A stretch of 64,000 bases of DNA, taken from Intestinimonas massiliensis (ex Afouda et al. 2020). GTDB taxonomy: Bacteria; Bacillota; Clostridia; Oscillospirales; Oscillospiraceae. Under the pieces are notes generated by a model. It did no database searches. It was not told the origin of the DNA and saw only the letters and a list, made by a program, of their open reading frames with translations. Of the stretch, positions 27,350-36,190 are shown in pieces. The position numbers and the translations under genes were made by a program. The stretch lies in assembly GCF_001244995.1 (NCBI RefSeq), contig NZ_LN869529.1:1506957-1570956 (forward strand), in the 5' to 3' direction. Each line of letters starts with the position of its first letter. The stretch's first letter is position 1.

Positions 27350-28792
27350 TCACTTGGAAAAGTACGCCGCCACCTCTTCCCGCTCGTCCAGGTGCCACTG
27401 TACCCCGTCGATCTCCTGATAGGTCTCGTGTCCCTTGCCCGCCAGCACCACCACGTCGCCGGGCCCGGCCTGGGCCAGGGCCAGGCGGATGGCCGCGCGG
27501 CGGTCGGGCTCCACCAGAGGCGGAGCCGCGGCCTCGCCCATGCCCGCCAGAACGTCGCGGAGGATGGCCTCCGGCTCCTCGGTGCGGGGGTTATCCGAGG
27601 TGACCACGCACAGATCGGCCAGGCTGCCCGCCACCGCCCCCATCAGGGGCCGCTTGGTCCGGTCCCGGTCGCCGCCGCAGCCGAACAGGCAGATGACCCG
27701 GTGGTCGGTCAGGTCCCGGACGGTGGTGAGAATGTTCTCCAGGGCGTCGGGGGTGTGGGCGTAGTCGATGATGACGGTGTAGGCCGCCGGGACGGGGACT
27801 ACCTCAATGCGGCCCTTCACCCCTCGGGCCGTCCGCAGGGCGGCAATGACGTCGGGCAGCTCCGCCCCCAGGTTGAGGGCGCAGGCCACTACGCCCAGGG
27901 CGTTGTAGATGGTGAATCCGCCCGGAATGGGGAGAAACACCCGACCGATGGCCCCCTTGGCCACCGCCTCAAATTCCACATGGCTGGGGAATAGCCGGAT
28001 ATTCTTGGCCACCAGGTCGGCCTCGTCCTTCCGCTCGGAGTAGGTAAACACCGGGCAGGGCGCGGTCCGGGCGTAATACCGCCCGGCCTCGTCGTCCAGG
28101 TTGAGGACGGCCAGGTCGGACTGCTCGAACAGCCGCCCCTTGGCCGCCCGGTAGGCCTCCATGGTCCCGTGAAAATCCAGGTGGTCCTGGGTCAGGTTGG
28201 TGAAGATTCCGGCGGCAAAGCGGATGCCCCGGACCCGGTGAAGCACCAGGGCGTGGGAGGAGACCTCCATCACCACATGGGTACAGCCCGCGTCGGCCAT
28301 CTGCCGCAGCAGCGCCTGGAGCTCGTAGGACTCGGGGGTGGTCCGGTGGGCGGGGAGGATTTCCTCTCCGATCATGTTCTGGTTGGTGCCGATGAGACCT
28401 ACCTTGGCCTTCAGGGCCCCCTCCAGCGCCGCCTTCAGCAGATAGGTGGTGGTGGTCTTGCCGTTGGTGCCGGTCACCCCTACGCAGGTCATGGCCTCCG
28501 CCGGGCGGCCGAACCAGTTGGCCGACACGTCGGCCAGGGCGGCCCGGGTGTCCCCGGCCACCAGCCACGGGCCGTCGAAGTCGGGGGCACGCTGGCACAA
28601 AACGGCGGCGGCCCCCTTCTCCAGGGCCTCCCGGATATAGCGGTGTCCGTCGGTCTTATAGCCGGACAGCGCCGCGAAAAGGGCTCCCGGCTTGAGGTCC
28701 CGGGTGTCATAGCTGATCCCGGTGATTTCCACGTCCCCGGCCGCCCGGCACTCTGTGAGCGCCACGCCGGACAGCAGCTCCTGCAGATTCAA
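27350..28792 (-). CDS. murE: UDP-MurNAc-tripeptide synthetase (meso-diaminopimelate type)
   Basis: A 480-residue Mur ligase that adds the third amino acid of the stem peptide. The ATP loop is GVTGTNGKTTTTYLLKA, the carbamylated-Lys region and the His of the ligase domain (IIDYAHTPDAL) are present, and TSDNPRTEEP contains DNPR, the motif that indicates meso-DAP rather than Lys specificity. The start is a TTG at 28790-28792 ten bases after AGGAGGTGA, an excellent ribosome site. No murF or murD follows, unlike the classical order. Confidence 0.95.
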   Translation of the reverse strand: MNLQELLSGVALTECRAAGDVEITGISYDTRDLKPGALFAALSGYKTDGHRYIREALEKGAAAVLCQRAPDFDGPWLVAGDTRAALADVSANWFGRPAEAMTCVGVTGTNGKTTTTYLLKAALEGALKAKVGLIGTNQNMIGEEILPAHRTTPESYELQALLRQMADAGCTHVVMEVSSHALVLHRVRGIRFAAGIFTNLTQDHLDFHGTMEAYRAAKGRLFEQSDLAVLNLDDEAGRYYARTAPCPVFTYSERKDEADLVAKNIRLFPSHVEFEAVAKGAIGRVFLPIPGGFTIYNALGVVACALNLGAELPDVIAALRTARGVKGRIEVVPVPAAYTVIIDYAHTPDALENILTTVRDLTDHRVICLFGCGGDRDRTKRPLMGAVAGSLADLCVVTSDNPRTEEPEAILRDVLAGMGEAAAPPLVEPDRRAAIRLALAQAGPGDVVVLAGKGHETYQEIDGVQWHLDEREEVAAYFSK

Positions 28793-28816
28793 TCCGCTTT
28801 CACCTCCTGGGGAGAA

Positions 28817-31279
28817 TCACCGTATACCGGTGTTGTTGGCATAGTCCTGGATATCGGTGTCGATGAACTGGACGTCCACCACGGTGCCCGGGTCCACCAT
28901 GGCCCCCGCTGTGATGGACTGCCCCACCGCCACGGTGGAGGAGGAGGAATAGCTGCCGCCGCTGCCCGAGGGCCGCAGGTACAGCCCCACCTTGGCAAAG
29001 GCGGTCTGGGCGCTCTCCAAAGTCTTGCCCGACACGTCGGGCACCGGTACTTGGTCGGTGGGCTTTTCCGCTCCCAGGTAGAGGACCACCTGGCTGCTGC
29101 CGGGGATGGAGGCCCCCTGGGCGGGGATCTGGTCGGTGACCACGCCGCCCTCGCCCACCGTCCGCCACTGAAGTCCCTTCTGCTTGAGCAGGTCCTGGGC
29201 GTCGTTGAGGGAGAGCTCGGTGACCTTGGGCACCACCACATCGGCCAGTTCATCGGCCTTGTACTGCTTCTCCACCCCCAGGTAATCCAGAATGTCGGCG
29301 ATGAGCTCTCCGGCCATGGGGGCGGCCATGTTGCCGCCGCTGATGTAATAGCCCCCGGCGGTCAGGTTGGAGCCGGGAACGGCGGGCTTGGGGTGATCGT
29401 AGCCCAGCAGGACCACGATCTGCGGGTTCTCCGCCGGTGCCACCCCCAGAAAAGAGACGATCAGCCGGCCGGTGGTTTTACTCTGGTTGGTCTCGGAGGT
29501 GCCGGTCTTGCCGCCGATGCTGTAGCCCGCCTGATAGGCGTTCTTGCCGGTGCCTCCGTCCATGACCACGCTGCCCAGGATAGAGCGCACCTGGGCGGAG
29601 GTCGCCTCGCTGATGACCTGCCGCACCTGGGTGGGCTGGGCGGACTGAATTACGTTGCCGTCGGAGTCGGTGATGGACTGGACCACATAGGGCTGCATCA
29701 GGCGGCCGCCGTTGACAGCGGCGCAGGCGGCGGTGATCATCTGGATGGGGGTGATCTGGAACCGCTGGCCGAAGGAGGCGGTGGCCAGGGAGGCGATGCC
29801 CTGCTCGCTGACGAACTCCTCCTCGTCCCAGAACTGGCTCTGCCCCTCGCCCTGCAGGTCGATGCCGGTGCGCTCCATCAGGCCGTAGTTCTCCAGGTAC
29901 TCCCAGAACTTTTCCGCCCCCAGCCGCTGGCCGATCTCGATAAAAGCCGGGTTGCAGGAGTTCATCACTGCCTGGCGCAGGGTCTGATCTCCGTGGCCCT
30001 CCCGCTTGGAGCACCGGATGGGCCAGTTGGCCACCTGCTTCACGCCGGAGCAGTAGAAGTGGTCGGACTCGCTGACCACCCCCTCCTCCAGGGCAGCGGA
30101 GAGGACCAGGGTCTTGAAGGTGGAGCCGGGCTCATAGGTGTCGTTGAGGGCCTTGTTGCGCCACTGGGAATACTGCGCGTCCTGAAGGGCTTTGGCATAG
30201 GCCTCGTCGTTGGAGCTGGGGTCGTTCCTCACCGACTCCACGTAGCTGGACAGCACTGAGTCGGTGATCTCCCGTGGGCTGTTCAGATCGTAGTCGGGGC
30301 TGGAGGCCATCGCCAGCACCGCGCCGGTGTTGGGGTCCATGACGATGCAGAAGGCCCCCTCCTGCACATCGTATTTGGCAATGCCCTCGTCCATGACCCG
30401 CTGGGCGTAGCTCTGGATGGTGTTGTCGATGGTCAGGTGCAGGTCGCCGCCGGCGATGGCGTCGATGTAGTTTTCATAGCTGGAGAGCATCTCGGTGCCG
30501 GCGGCGTTTTTGGCGGTGACCACCCGGCCGGCCTTTCCGGCCAGATAGCTCTCGTACTGGGCCTCCACGCCGTAGGCGCCCTTGTTGTTGTCGTTGACGT
30601 TGACCCAGCCCACCACATGAGCGGCCAGATCGGAGGAGGGGTAGTAGCGCTTGGTGTCCGGCTCCACATACACGCCGGGGTAGAGCTGATAGTCGCTGAT
30701 GAACTGCCGGACCTGGGTGGTGATGTCGTCCTCCACCCGCCACTTGACCACCTCATACTGGACCGCGGTGTTCTCCATGCGCTTGAGGATCTTTTCCTCC
30801 TCCACCCCCAGGATCTGGGACAGCCCCTGAGCGATGAATTCGGCGTAATTGCCGCTCTGGGCGGCAATTTCGGCGTCGGTGGGGACGCAGCCCTTTTTCT
30901 CCTTCTCCTCCTGGGTAAGTCCGGCGCCCTTTTCCAGCTTGGCCACCGCCCGCTCGGCCGCCGCCTTCTCTCCCTCCACGATGTCCTTGGGAGAGATGAC
31001 GATGTTGTGAACGTCGGCGGAGACGGCCAGCCGGTTGCCTTTGGCGTCGTAAATGGTGCCCCGGGGCGCGGTCACCAGCAGGTCCCGGGTCTGCTGGTCG
31101 ATAGCCTGCTCCTCCAGCTTGTCGTGCTGGCTGATTTGCACGTCCCACAACTTCCAGAACAGCGGGATAAAGACAACCACCCCGAAGATCACCATCAGGA
31201 AAATGGTGCGGCCCAGGATGGTCCGGTTGGCCCGGCGGTCACCGGACCGGGATTCTGTTTTGCGCGTTCTCTCTGCCAT
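28817..31279 (-). CDS. Class B penicillin-binding protein with C-terminal PASTA domains (SpoVD/PBP2B type)
   Basis: An 820-residue transpeptidase that cross-links septal or spore peptidoglycan. A basic cytoplasmic tail and one helix (about residues 20-42) lead to the dimerisation domain and a transpeptidase domain with the catalytic STFK at 386-389, SCN at 441-443 and KTGT at 591-594. Two PASTA repeats follow (from about residues 666 and 737). PASTA-bearing class B PBPs in Firmicutes are PbpB (division) or SpoVD (cortex); cluster position favours division, though a dual role is possible. Confidence 0.94.
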   Translation of the reverse strand: MAERTRKTESRSGDRRANRTILGRTIFLMVIFGVVVFIPLFWKLWDVQISQHDKLEEQAIDQQTRDLLVTAPRGTIYDAKGNRLAVSADVHNIVISPKDIVEGEKAAAERAVAKLEKGAGLTQEEKEKKGCVPTDAEIAAQSGNYAEFIAQGLSQILGVEEEKILKRMENTAVQYEVVKWRVEDDITTQVRQFISDYQLYPGVYVEPDTKRYYPSSDLAAHVVGWVNVNDNNKGAYGVEAQYESYLAGKAGRVVTAKNAAGTEMLSSYENYIDAIAGGDLHLTIDNTIQSYAQRVMDEGIAKYDVQEGAFCIVMDPNTGAVLAMASSPDYDLNSPREITDSVLSSYVESVRNDPSSNDEAYAKALQDAQYSQWRNKALNDTYEPGSTFKTLVLSAALEEGVVSESDHFYCSGVKQVANWPIRCSKREGHGDQTLRQAVMNSCNPAFIEIGQRLGAEKFWEYLENYGLMERTGIDLQGEGQSQFWDEEEFVSEQGIASLATASFGQRFQITPIQMITAACAAVNGGRLMQPYVVQSITDSDGNVIQSAQPTQVRQVISEATSAQVRSILGSVVMDGGTGKNAYQAGYSIGGKTGTSETNQSKTTGRLIVSFLGVAPAENPQIVVLLGYDHPKPAVPGSNLTAGGYYISGGNMAAPMAGELIADILDYLGVEKQYKADELADVVVPKVTELSLNDAQDLLKQKGLQWRTVGEGGVVTDQIPAQGASIPGSSQVVLYLGAEKPTDQVPVPDVSGKTLESAQTAFAKVGLYLRPSGSGGSYSSSSTVAVGQSITAGAMVDPGTVVDVQFIDTDIQDYANNTGIR

Positions 31280-31407
31280 GCCGGTCTCCTTGTCAAATCG
31301 CCGTGCGGGCGCTTTCCGAAAGAGGAGGGCGTAAGAAAATACACCATTTTCTTACGCCCCGCTTTATCTCTCTCGCTATTAGGACTTGATGAACGATATG
31401 TGCCGAC

Positions 31408-31971
31408 TCACTGGAAATATGCCTGGAATCCGCTCAAAATCTCCTTGGTCTTGTCCCAAAGACCGCTTTTTTCGGTCTCGCCCTCGGCCCGGTAGCGGAC
31501 CACGGTGTCGGGCTCGGACATATCCAGCATCACGATCTGCCCGCTCTGGGGCTTGGTCATGGAGCCGTCCGCCGTTACCTGGGCCTCAATGGCCGACAAA
31601 TCGAAGGCCAGATCGTACCGGGCCATCAGCTTGGACTCTTCGGTCTTCAGGCTGTCCAGCTCGCTGCGCAGGCTCACCACCTGGTCGGACACCACGGTGA
31701 GCCGGACATAGCTCATCAGCACCAGGGCGGCGAACACACCCACGGCCAGAAAGCCCACCACGGCGAAGATCGAAACCCTGCCCTGCTCCCGGACCTGTAC
31801 CTTGGGGCGGGCGGCGGCGCGCTGCCGGGGGCGTACCTTTGGCTGCGGGCGGAGGACCTCCGCCCCTCCCCGCTCCGCGGGGCGGCGGGCAGGCTGGGCA
31901 TAGGCCGGATCATAGGCCACGTTGCCATAGGACTGATATCGGGTTTTTCTTCCGGCCGCAGCTACCGCCAT
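31408..31971 (-). CDS. FtsL-like cell division protein
   Basis: A 187-residue bitopic protein: a basic, Pro/Arg/Gln-rich cytoplasmic N-terminus of about 65 residues, one membrane helix (about residues 67-90), then a short coiled coil (VVSLRSELDSLKTEESKLMARY). FtsL is poorly conserved in sequence, so the call rests on this topology and on the position between rsmH and the class B PBP, the invariant ftsL location. The 65-residue N-terminal extension is longer than usual. ATG after GAGGAG. Confidence 0.8.
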   Translation of the reverse strand: MAVAAAGRKTRYQSYGNVAYDPAYAQPARRPAERGGAEVLRPQPKVRPRQRAAARPKVQVREQGRVSIFAVVGFLAVGVFAALVLMSYVRLTVVSDQVVSLRSELDSLKTEESKLMARYDLAFDLSAIEAQVTADGSMTKPQSGQIVMLDMSEPDTVVRYRAEGETEKSGLWDKTKEILSGFQAYFQ

Positions 31972-31991
31972 GGGTCGTCAGCTCCTCGCGT

Positions 31992-32936
31992 TCACAATTT
32001 CTCCGCCAAGCGCAGCTTGGCGCTGCGGGCTCTCGGGTTTTCGTTTAATTCCGCTTCCCCGGACAGGATGGGCTTGCGGTTCACCAGCCTCACCTGGGGC
32101 GTTTTGCCGCAGACGCACACGGGAAAGTCCGGCGGGCAGGTACAGCCCCTGGCGAAAGCTGCCAGTGCGTTTTTCACGATGCGGTCCTCCAGGGAGTGGA
32201 AGGAGATGACCGCCAGCCGTCCCCCTGGGGACAGCCGGGGCACCGCTGCCTGGAGCATCCGGTCCACCGCCGCCAGCTCGTCATTGACCGCGATCCGGAT
32301 GGCCTGAAAGCTGCGCTTGGCCGGGTGCTGCTTCTCCCGCAGGGCCTGGGCGGGCATGGCGCCGCGGATGACCTCCACCAGCTCCAGCGTGGTGCCGATG
32401 GGCTTGTCCGCCCGCCGGCGGGCGATGGCCGCCGCAATCTGGGGGGCGTAGCGCTCCTCCCCGTACTGCCAGAGGATACGCTTGAGCTCCTCCTGGGGCC
32501 ACTCGTTGACCACCATGGCGGCGGTCAGGGCCTCGGAGCGGTCCATGCGCATGTCCAGCGGGGCGTCGTGCATATAGGAAAAGCCCCGCTCCGGGTCGTC
32601 CAGTTGGGGGGAGGACACGCCCAGGTCGAAGAGCATCCCGTCAAAGGGCCCCAGTCCCCTGCCGTCCAGCAGCTCCGCCAGGTCCCCGAAGTTGCCGTGA
32701 ATCAGCTCCACCTTGTCCAAGCAGCCGGCCAGCCGGTCCTGAGCGGCGTCCAGCGCCGCCTGGTCCCGGTCGATGCACACCAGACGTCCGGTGTCCAGCC
32801 GCCTTGCGATCTCCCGGGAATGGCCCGCCCGGCCCAGGGTCCCGTCCAGATAGAGACCGCCGGGGCGGATGCGCAGCCCCTCGATGCACTCGTCCAGCAG
32901 GACGGGGCGGTGAGAATAGGCCTGTCCTTGTTCCAT
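31992..32936 (-). CDS. rsmH: 16S rRNA (cytosine1402-N4)-methyltransferase
   Basis: A 314-residue SAM-dependent enzyme methylating C1402 of 16S rRNA. YSHRPVLLDECIEGL at the N-terminus, the glycine-rich SAM motif YLDGTLGRAGHSREIA, FDLGVSSPQLDDPERGFSY and GGRLAVISFHSLEDRIVK near the end are all RsmH hallmarks. It begins one base after the mraZ stop, the standard mraZ-rsmH arrangement. Confidence 0.98.
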   Translation of the reverse strand: MEQGQAYSHRPVLLDECIEGLRIRPGGLYLDGTLGRAGHSREIARRLDTGRLVCIDRDQAALDAAQDRLAGCLDKVELIHGNFGDLAELLDGRGLGPFDGMLFDLGVSSPQLDDPERGFSYMHDAPLDMRMDRSEALTAAMVVNEWPQEELKRILWQYGEERYAPQIAAAIARRRADKPIGTTLELVEVIRGAMPAQALREKQHPAKRSFQAIRIAVNDELAAVDRMLQAAVPRLSPGGRLAVISFHSLEDRIVKNALAAFARGCTCPPDFPVCVCGKTPQVRLVNRKPILSGEAELNENPRARSAKLRLAEKL

Positions 32937-32937
32937 A

Positions 32938-33360
32938 TTACAGCTCCAAAGAGTCCATCAGCGCCGCCATCTTCTCGGGCGTCATCTCTTCCTCCTCGGC
33001 GTTCCAGCGCTCGGCGCTCCAGATTTCCGCCCGGTCGTGGACGCCGATGATGACCACGTCCTTGCCCAGATCGGCGTATTTGCGCAGCCGCTGGGGCAGA
33101 ACGATGCGCCCCTGGCTGTCGGGCACACACTTGACGGCGTTGGCGAAGAGAGAGCGCATGGCCTTGGATTTGCTCACCGGCAGGGAAGCGAATTTCTCCG
33201 TAAACCGGTCCCAGCTCTCCTGGGGATAGACGGCCAGACAGGTGTCCACGCCCATGGCCAGATAGAAGGAGGCGCCCAGCTCCTCCCGGAGCTTGGCGGG
33301 GATGAACAGCCGGCCTTTGGCGTCGATGCTGTGCTCATAGGTGCCAGTGACGCTCCCCAC
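32938..33360 (-). CDS. mraZ: Transcriptional regulator MraZ
   Basis: A 140-residue double-AbrB-fold DNA-binding protein, first gene and likely autoregulator of the dcw cluster. TYEHSIDAKGRLFIPAKLREELG and the second repeat VPDSQGRIVLPQRLRKYADL show the two DxxGR motifs that contact DNA. The start is a GTG at 33358-33360 following GGAGGGA. Three candidate MraZ-binding repeats lie just upstream at 33395-33420. Confidence 0.97.
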   Translation of the reverse strand: MGSVTGTYEHSIDAKGRLFIPAKLREELGASFYLAMGVDTCLAVYPQESWDRFTEKFASLPVSKSKAMRSLFANAVKCVPDSQGRIVLPQRLRKYADLGKDVVIIGVHDRAEIWSAERWNAEEEEMTPEKMAALMDSLEL

Positions 33361-33394
33361 GCCGGTTCACTCCCTCCACTTTACCCCATTTAGG

Positions 33395-33420
33395 CTCTGT
33401 TTTACTCCACTTCACTCCAC
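33395..33420 (-). promoter_or_regulatory. MraZ-box repeats (operator of the dcw cluster)
   Basis: On the minus strand GTGGAG (33415-33420), GTGGAG (33405-33410) and a degenerate ACAGAG (33395-33400) are spaced exactly 10 bp apart, one helical turn, starting a few bases past the expected transcription start. This is the layout of MraZ operators. Confidence 0.75.
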
Positions 33421-33430
33421 CAGTATGTCC

Positions 33431-33459
33431 AGTATAAAGGGTTTGTCACAAAATTGCAA
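33431..33459 (-). promoter_or_regulatory. Promoter of the dcw cluster
   Basis: Minus strand TTGCAA (33454-33459), 17 bp, TATACT (33431-33436); start site near 33424. The rest of the 406-bp gap between mraZ and malQ is an AT-rich tract (about 33460-33610) in which I see no gene, plus the malQ promoter. Confidence 0.75.
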
Positions 33460-33682
33460 GAGTTTGTACCAGCTTTTTTCACCAAAAATACGGAATTTTT
33501 CGAGGAAAATCAGCCCTTTTCGGTACAAAAACAAATGTTCTATATTCTTTGGATTACAACCGGTTACACGGTGATTTTTTGCAGTTTTATACTAAAAACA
33601 CACGTTATTGTATGACCAAATCTTTCCTTCCCCAGATATGGTGCCTGTGCAGGCCGTTTTTGCCGGCGGCTGGAATTATCCA

Positions 33683-33711
33683 TTGTAAAGCCCCGGCAAA
33701 TCCCGTATAAT
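33683..33711 (+). promoter_or_regulatory. malQ promoter
   Basis: TTGTAA (33683-33688), 17 bp, TATAAT (33706-33711), 55 bp before the malQ ATG. Confidence 0.7.
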
Positions 33712-33766
33712 GGTCTCCGCAGGACTTTCCCCCGCACCAAACCGCATCTGATTGGAGGCGCATCCC

Positions 33767-35251
33767 ATGACCGGACGTTCCAGCGGCATTCTTCTTCCTA
33801 TCTTTTCTCTCCCCGGCGGCTGCGGCGTGGGCTCCCTGGGAGGGGGCGCCCGAACCTTTGTAGACTTTCTTGCCGCAGCGGGACAGCGCTGGTGGCAGAT
33901 TCTCCCCCTGGTGCCGCCGGGCAGCGGCAACTCCCCCTATATGTCCCCCTCCGCCTTTGCAGGCAACCCCTGGTTTCTGGACCTGGAGGACCTGGCCCGG
34001 GACGGCCTGCTCACCCCGGACGAGCTCCGGGAGGCCCGATATCCTGATCTGGACCGGGTGGACTATCGGTGGCTGGCCGAAACCCGCCTCCCCCTGCTGC
34101 GCCGGGCTTGGAAGCGAGGAAGGACGGCCTGCCGGACGGAGCAGGACGCCTTTCTGCGGGCGCAGGCCGGCTGGCTGCCCGACCACGCTCTGTTCACCGC
34201 CCTGCACGCCCACCTGGGCGCTCTGCCTCTGGACCGGTGGCCAGAGCCTCTCCGCCGCCGGGACCCGGAGGCGTTGGAGCCGTACCGAGCCCGGCTGGCC
34301 GACGAGATCGACTTCCAGGTGTTTTTGCAGTATCAGTTCTTCCGCCAGTGGACCGCCCTGCGGGCCTACGCCAGGGCCAGAGGAGTCTCCATCCTGGGCG
34401 ACCTGCCCATCTACGTCTCAGCCGACAGCGCGGAGGTGTGGGCCCAGCCCCGACTCTTCCAGCTCGACGAGGCGCTCCGCCCCAAGGCGGCGGCCGGCGT
34501 GCCCCCCGACGCCTTCTCCGACGTGGGCCAGCACTGGGGCAACCCCCTCTATGACTGGGCCGGACACAGGCAGGCGCTCTTTACCTGGTGGGTGCGCCGG
34601 ATGGAACACGCCGCGCTGCTCTACGACGCGGTGCGCATCGACCACTTCCGGGGCTTCCACACCTACTGGTCCATCCCCATGGGGGCCTCCACCGCCCTGG
34701 AGGGCCGCTGGGAGCCCGGTCCCGGCCAGGACCTGGTGGACCACCTGCGCCGGGAGGTCCCCGGCCTGGACCTGATCGCGGAGGACCTGGGGGATCTGGA
34801 CGAAGCCGCCCGGGACTTTATCGCGGGCTCCGGCCTGCCTGGTATGAAGATCCTGATCTACGCCTTCGACCCCGTGGGCGAGAGCGCCTATCTGCCCCAC
34901 AATTGCCCGACGGACGCGGTGGTCTACACCGGCACCCATGACACCCCCACCTTCGTCCAGTGGCTGTTTCAGGAGGCCAGCCCGGCGGAACGGGCTTTTG
35001 CCTCCGATTACCTGCGGCTCCGGGCCGACGAGGGCTTCGGCTGGGGGGCCGTCTGCGGCGCCTGGGCCGCCCCGTCCCGGCTGGCCATCGCCCCCCTGCA
35101 GGACGTGCTGGGCCTGGGGGCGGACGCACGGATCAACACCCCCGGCACCACCGGCCCCCACAACTGGTCCTGGCGGGTCCGTCAGGACGCCCTCAACTCC
35201 GACGTGTCCGGCCGGCTGAAACACATCACCCGTACCTACCGCAGAGGCTAA
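33767..35251 (+). CDS. malQ: 4-alpha-glucanotransferase (amylomaltase)
   Basis: A 494-residue GH77 enzyme that transfers alpha-1,4-glucan segments in maltodextrin or glycogen metabolism. RSSGILLPIFSLPGGCGVGSLG at the start, GDLPIYVSADSAEVW, the nucleophile segment YDAVRIDHFRGF and the acid IAEDLG are all present. Typical bacterial MalQ length. The start is set at ATG 33767 after TTGGAGG; a TTG at 33752 overlaps that site. No other glycogen genes are adjacent. Confidence 0.97.
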   Translation: MTGRSSGILLPIFSLPGGCGVGSLGGGARTFVDFLAAAGQRWWQILPLVPPGSGNSPYMSPSAFAGNPWFLDLEDLARDGLLTPDELREARYPDLDRVDYRWLAETRLPLLRRAWKRGRTACRTEQDAFLRAQAGWLPDHALFTALHAHLGALPLDRWPEPLRRRDPEALEPYRARLADEIDFQVFLQYQFFRQWTALRAYARARGVSILGDLPIYVSADSAEVWAQPRLFQLDEALRPKAAAGVPPDAFSDVGQHWGNPLYDWAGHRQALFTWWVRRMEHAALLYDAVRIDHFRGFHTYWSIPMGASTALEGRWEPGPGQDLVDHLRREVPGLDLIAEDLGDLDEAARDFIAGSGLPGMKILIYAFDPVGESAYLPHNCPTDAVVYTGTHDTPTFVQWLFQEASPAERAFASDYLRLRADEGFGWGAVCGAWAAPSRLAIAPLQDVLGLGADARINTPGTTGPHNWSWRVRQDALNSDVSGRLKHITRTYRRG

Positions 35252-35267
35252 AAGGAGGAATCCGCTC

Positions 35268-35873
35268 ATGTCCCAATGTATCGACGCCAAGGGCCAGCGC
35301 TGCCCTGTGCCCGTGGTCCTGGCCAAAAAGGCCATCGCCGCCGGGGAGACCAGCTTCACCATTGAGGTGGACGACCCCGCCGCCGTGGAAAATCTGTCCC
35401 GGCTGGCCGACCACCAGGGCTTCACCGTCGCCGTCCGCGGCCTTCCCGGCGGCGGCCATGCCCTGAATTTCACCCGCGCTTCGGGTGTGAGCGCGCCCAC
35501 CGCCTGCCAGCGGGAGGCCGACGCACCCCTGCCCGGCCGGGGCTACGCCGTCTTTGTGGGCCGGGACATCATCGGCTCCGGCGACCGGGAGCTGGGCGCC
35601 AACCTGATGCGCATGTTTTTCTACACCCTGGCGGAGGGGGACGCGCTGCCCGAGAGCGTGCTTTTCATGAACGACGGGGTCAAGCTGCCCACCCTGGACG
35701 ACCAGGTAGCCGCCCACGTCCAAACGCTCACCGACCGCGGGGTGGAGGTACTGGTCTGCGGCACCTGCCTCAGCTTCTACGGCCTGACCGACCGGCTCCA
35801 GGCGGGTACGGTGAGCAACATGTTCGACATCGTGTCCCGGATGCAGGCCGCCGCCAAGGTCATCACCCTGTGA
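35268..35873 (+). CDS. yedF: YedF-type sulfurtransferase-like selenium metabolism protein
   Basis: A 201-residue protein: the N-terminal TusA-like domain (CIDAKGQRCPVPVVLAKKAI, with the CPxP motif) is joined to a C-terminal DsrE/F-like domain (VFVGRDIIGSGDRELGANLM ... VLVCGTCLSFYGL). The two-domain form is associated with selenium use in clostridia, where it is thought to carry selenium or sulfur as persulfide. Its stop codon overlaps the ATG of the DUF3343 gene. selD and sel genes are not in this window. ATG with AGGAGG before it. Confidence 0.92.
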   Translation: MSQCIDAKGQRCPVPVVLAKKAIAAGETSFTIEVDDPAAVENLSRLADHQGFTVAVRGLPGGGHALNFTRASGVSAPTACQREADAPLPGRGYAVFVGRDIIGSGDRELGANLMRMFFYTLAEGDALPESVLFMNDGVKLPTLDDQVAAHVQTLTDRGVEVLVCGTCLSFYGLTDRLQAGTVSNMFDIVSRMQAAAKVITL

Positions 35874-36139
35874 TGGAGCCGGACTACTGTCTGATCTCCT
35901 TCGCCTCCACCCATGCCGCTATCCGGGCCCGGCAGGCCCTGACCGGGGTCTGCCCGGCGGTGGTCATGCCGGTGCTGCGGGAGATCTCGCTGGGCTGCGG
36001 TATGGCCCTCCGCCTTCACCCGGCCCATCTTTCCGCCGCCCGGACCGCCCTGGCGGAGAGCGGACTCCCCCGGGAGACCTACGCCTTTTACCGGGTGACC
36101 GGCTCGGGCAAAACTCTGGGGGCCGAGCCACTGGAATAA
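35873..36139 (+). CDS. DUF3343 (putative Se/S carrier) protein
   Basis: An 88-residue single-domain protein: DYCLISFASTHAAIRARQAL, then REISLGCGMALRL with the conserved Cys of the family. DUF3343 proteins accompany YedF in selenium-utilising Firmicutes and are proposed carriers of activated Se or S. The ATG at 35873 overlaps the yedF stop (TGATG), indicating translational coupling. A terminator follows directly. Confidence 0.88.
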   Translation: MEPDYCLISFASTHAAIRARQALTGVCPAVVMPVLREISLGCGMALRLHPAHLSAARTALAESGLPRETYAFYRVTGSGKTLGAEPLE

Positions 36140-36143
36140 GCGC

Positions 36144-36190
36144 AAAAAAGACGCGGGACCCCGCACGGGGTCCCGCGTGTGTATTTTCCG
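36144..36190. terminator. Bidirectional terminator
   Basis: ACGCGGGACCCCG-CA-CGGGGTCCCGCGT (36151-36178), with an A-run before and a T-rich stretch after; between convergent genes. Confidence 0.88.
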
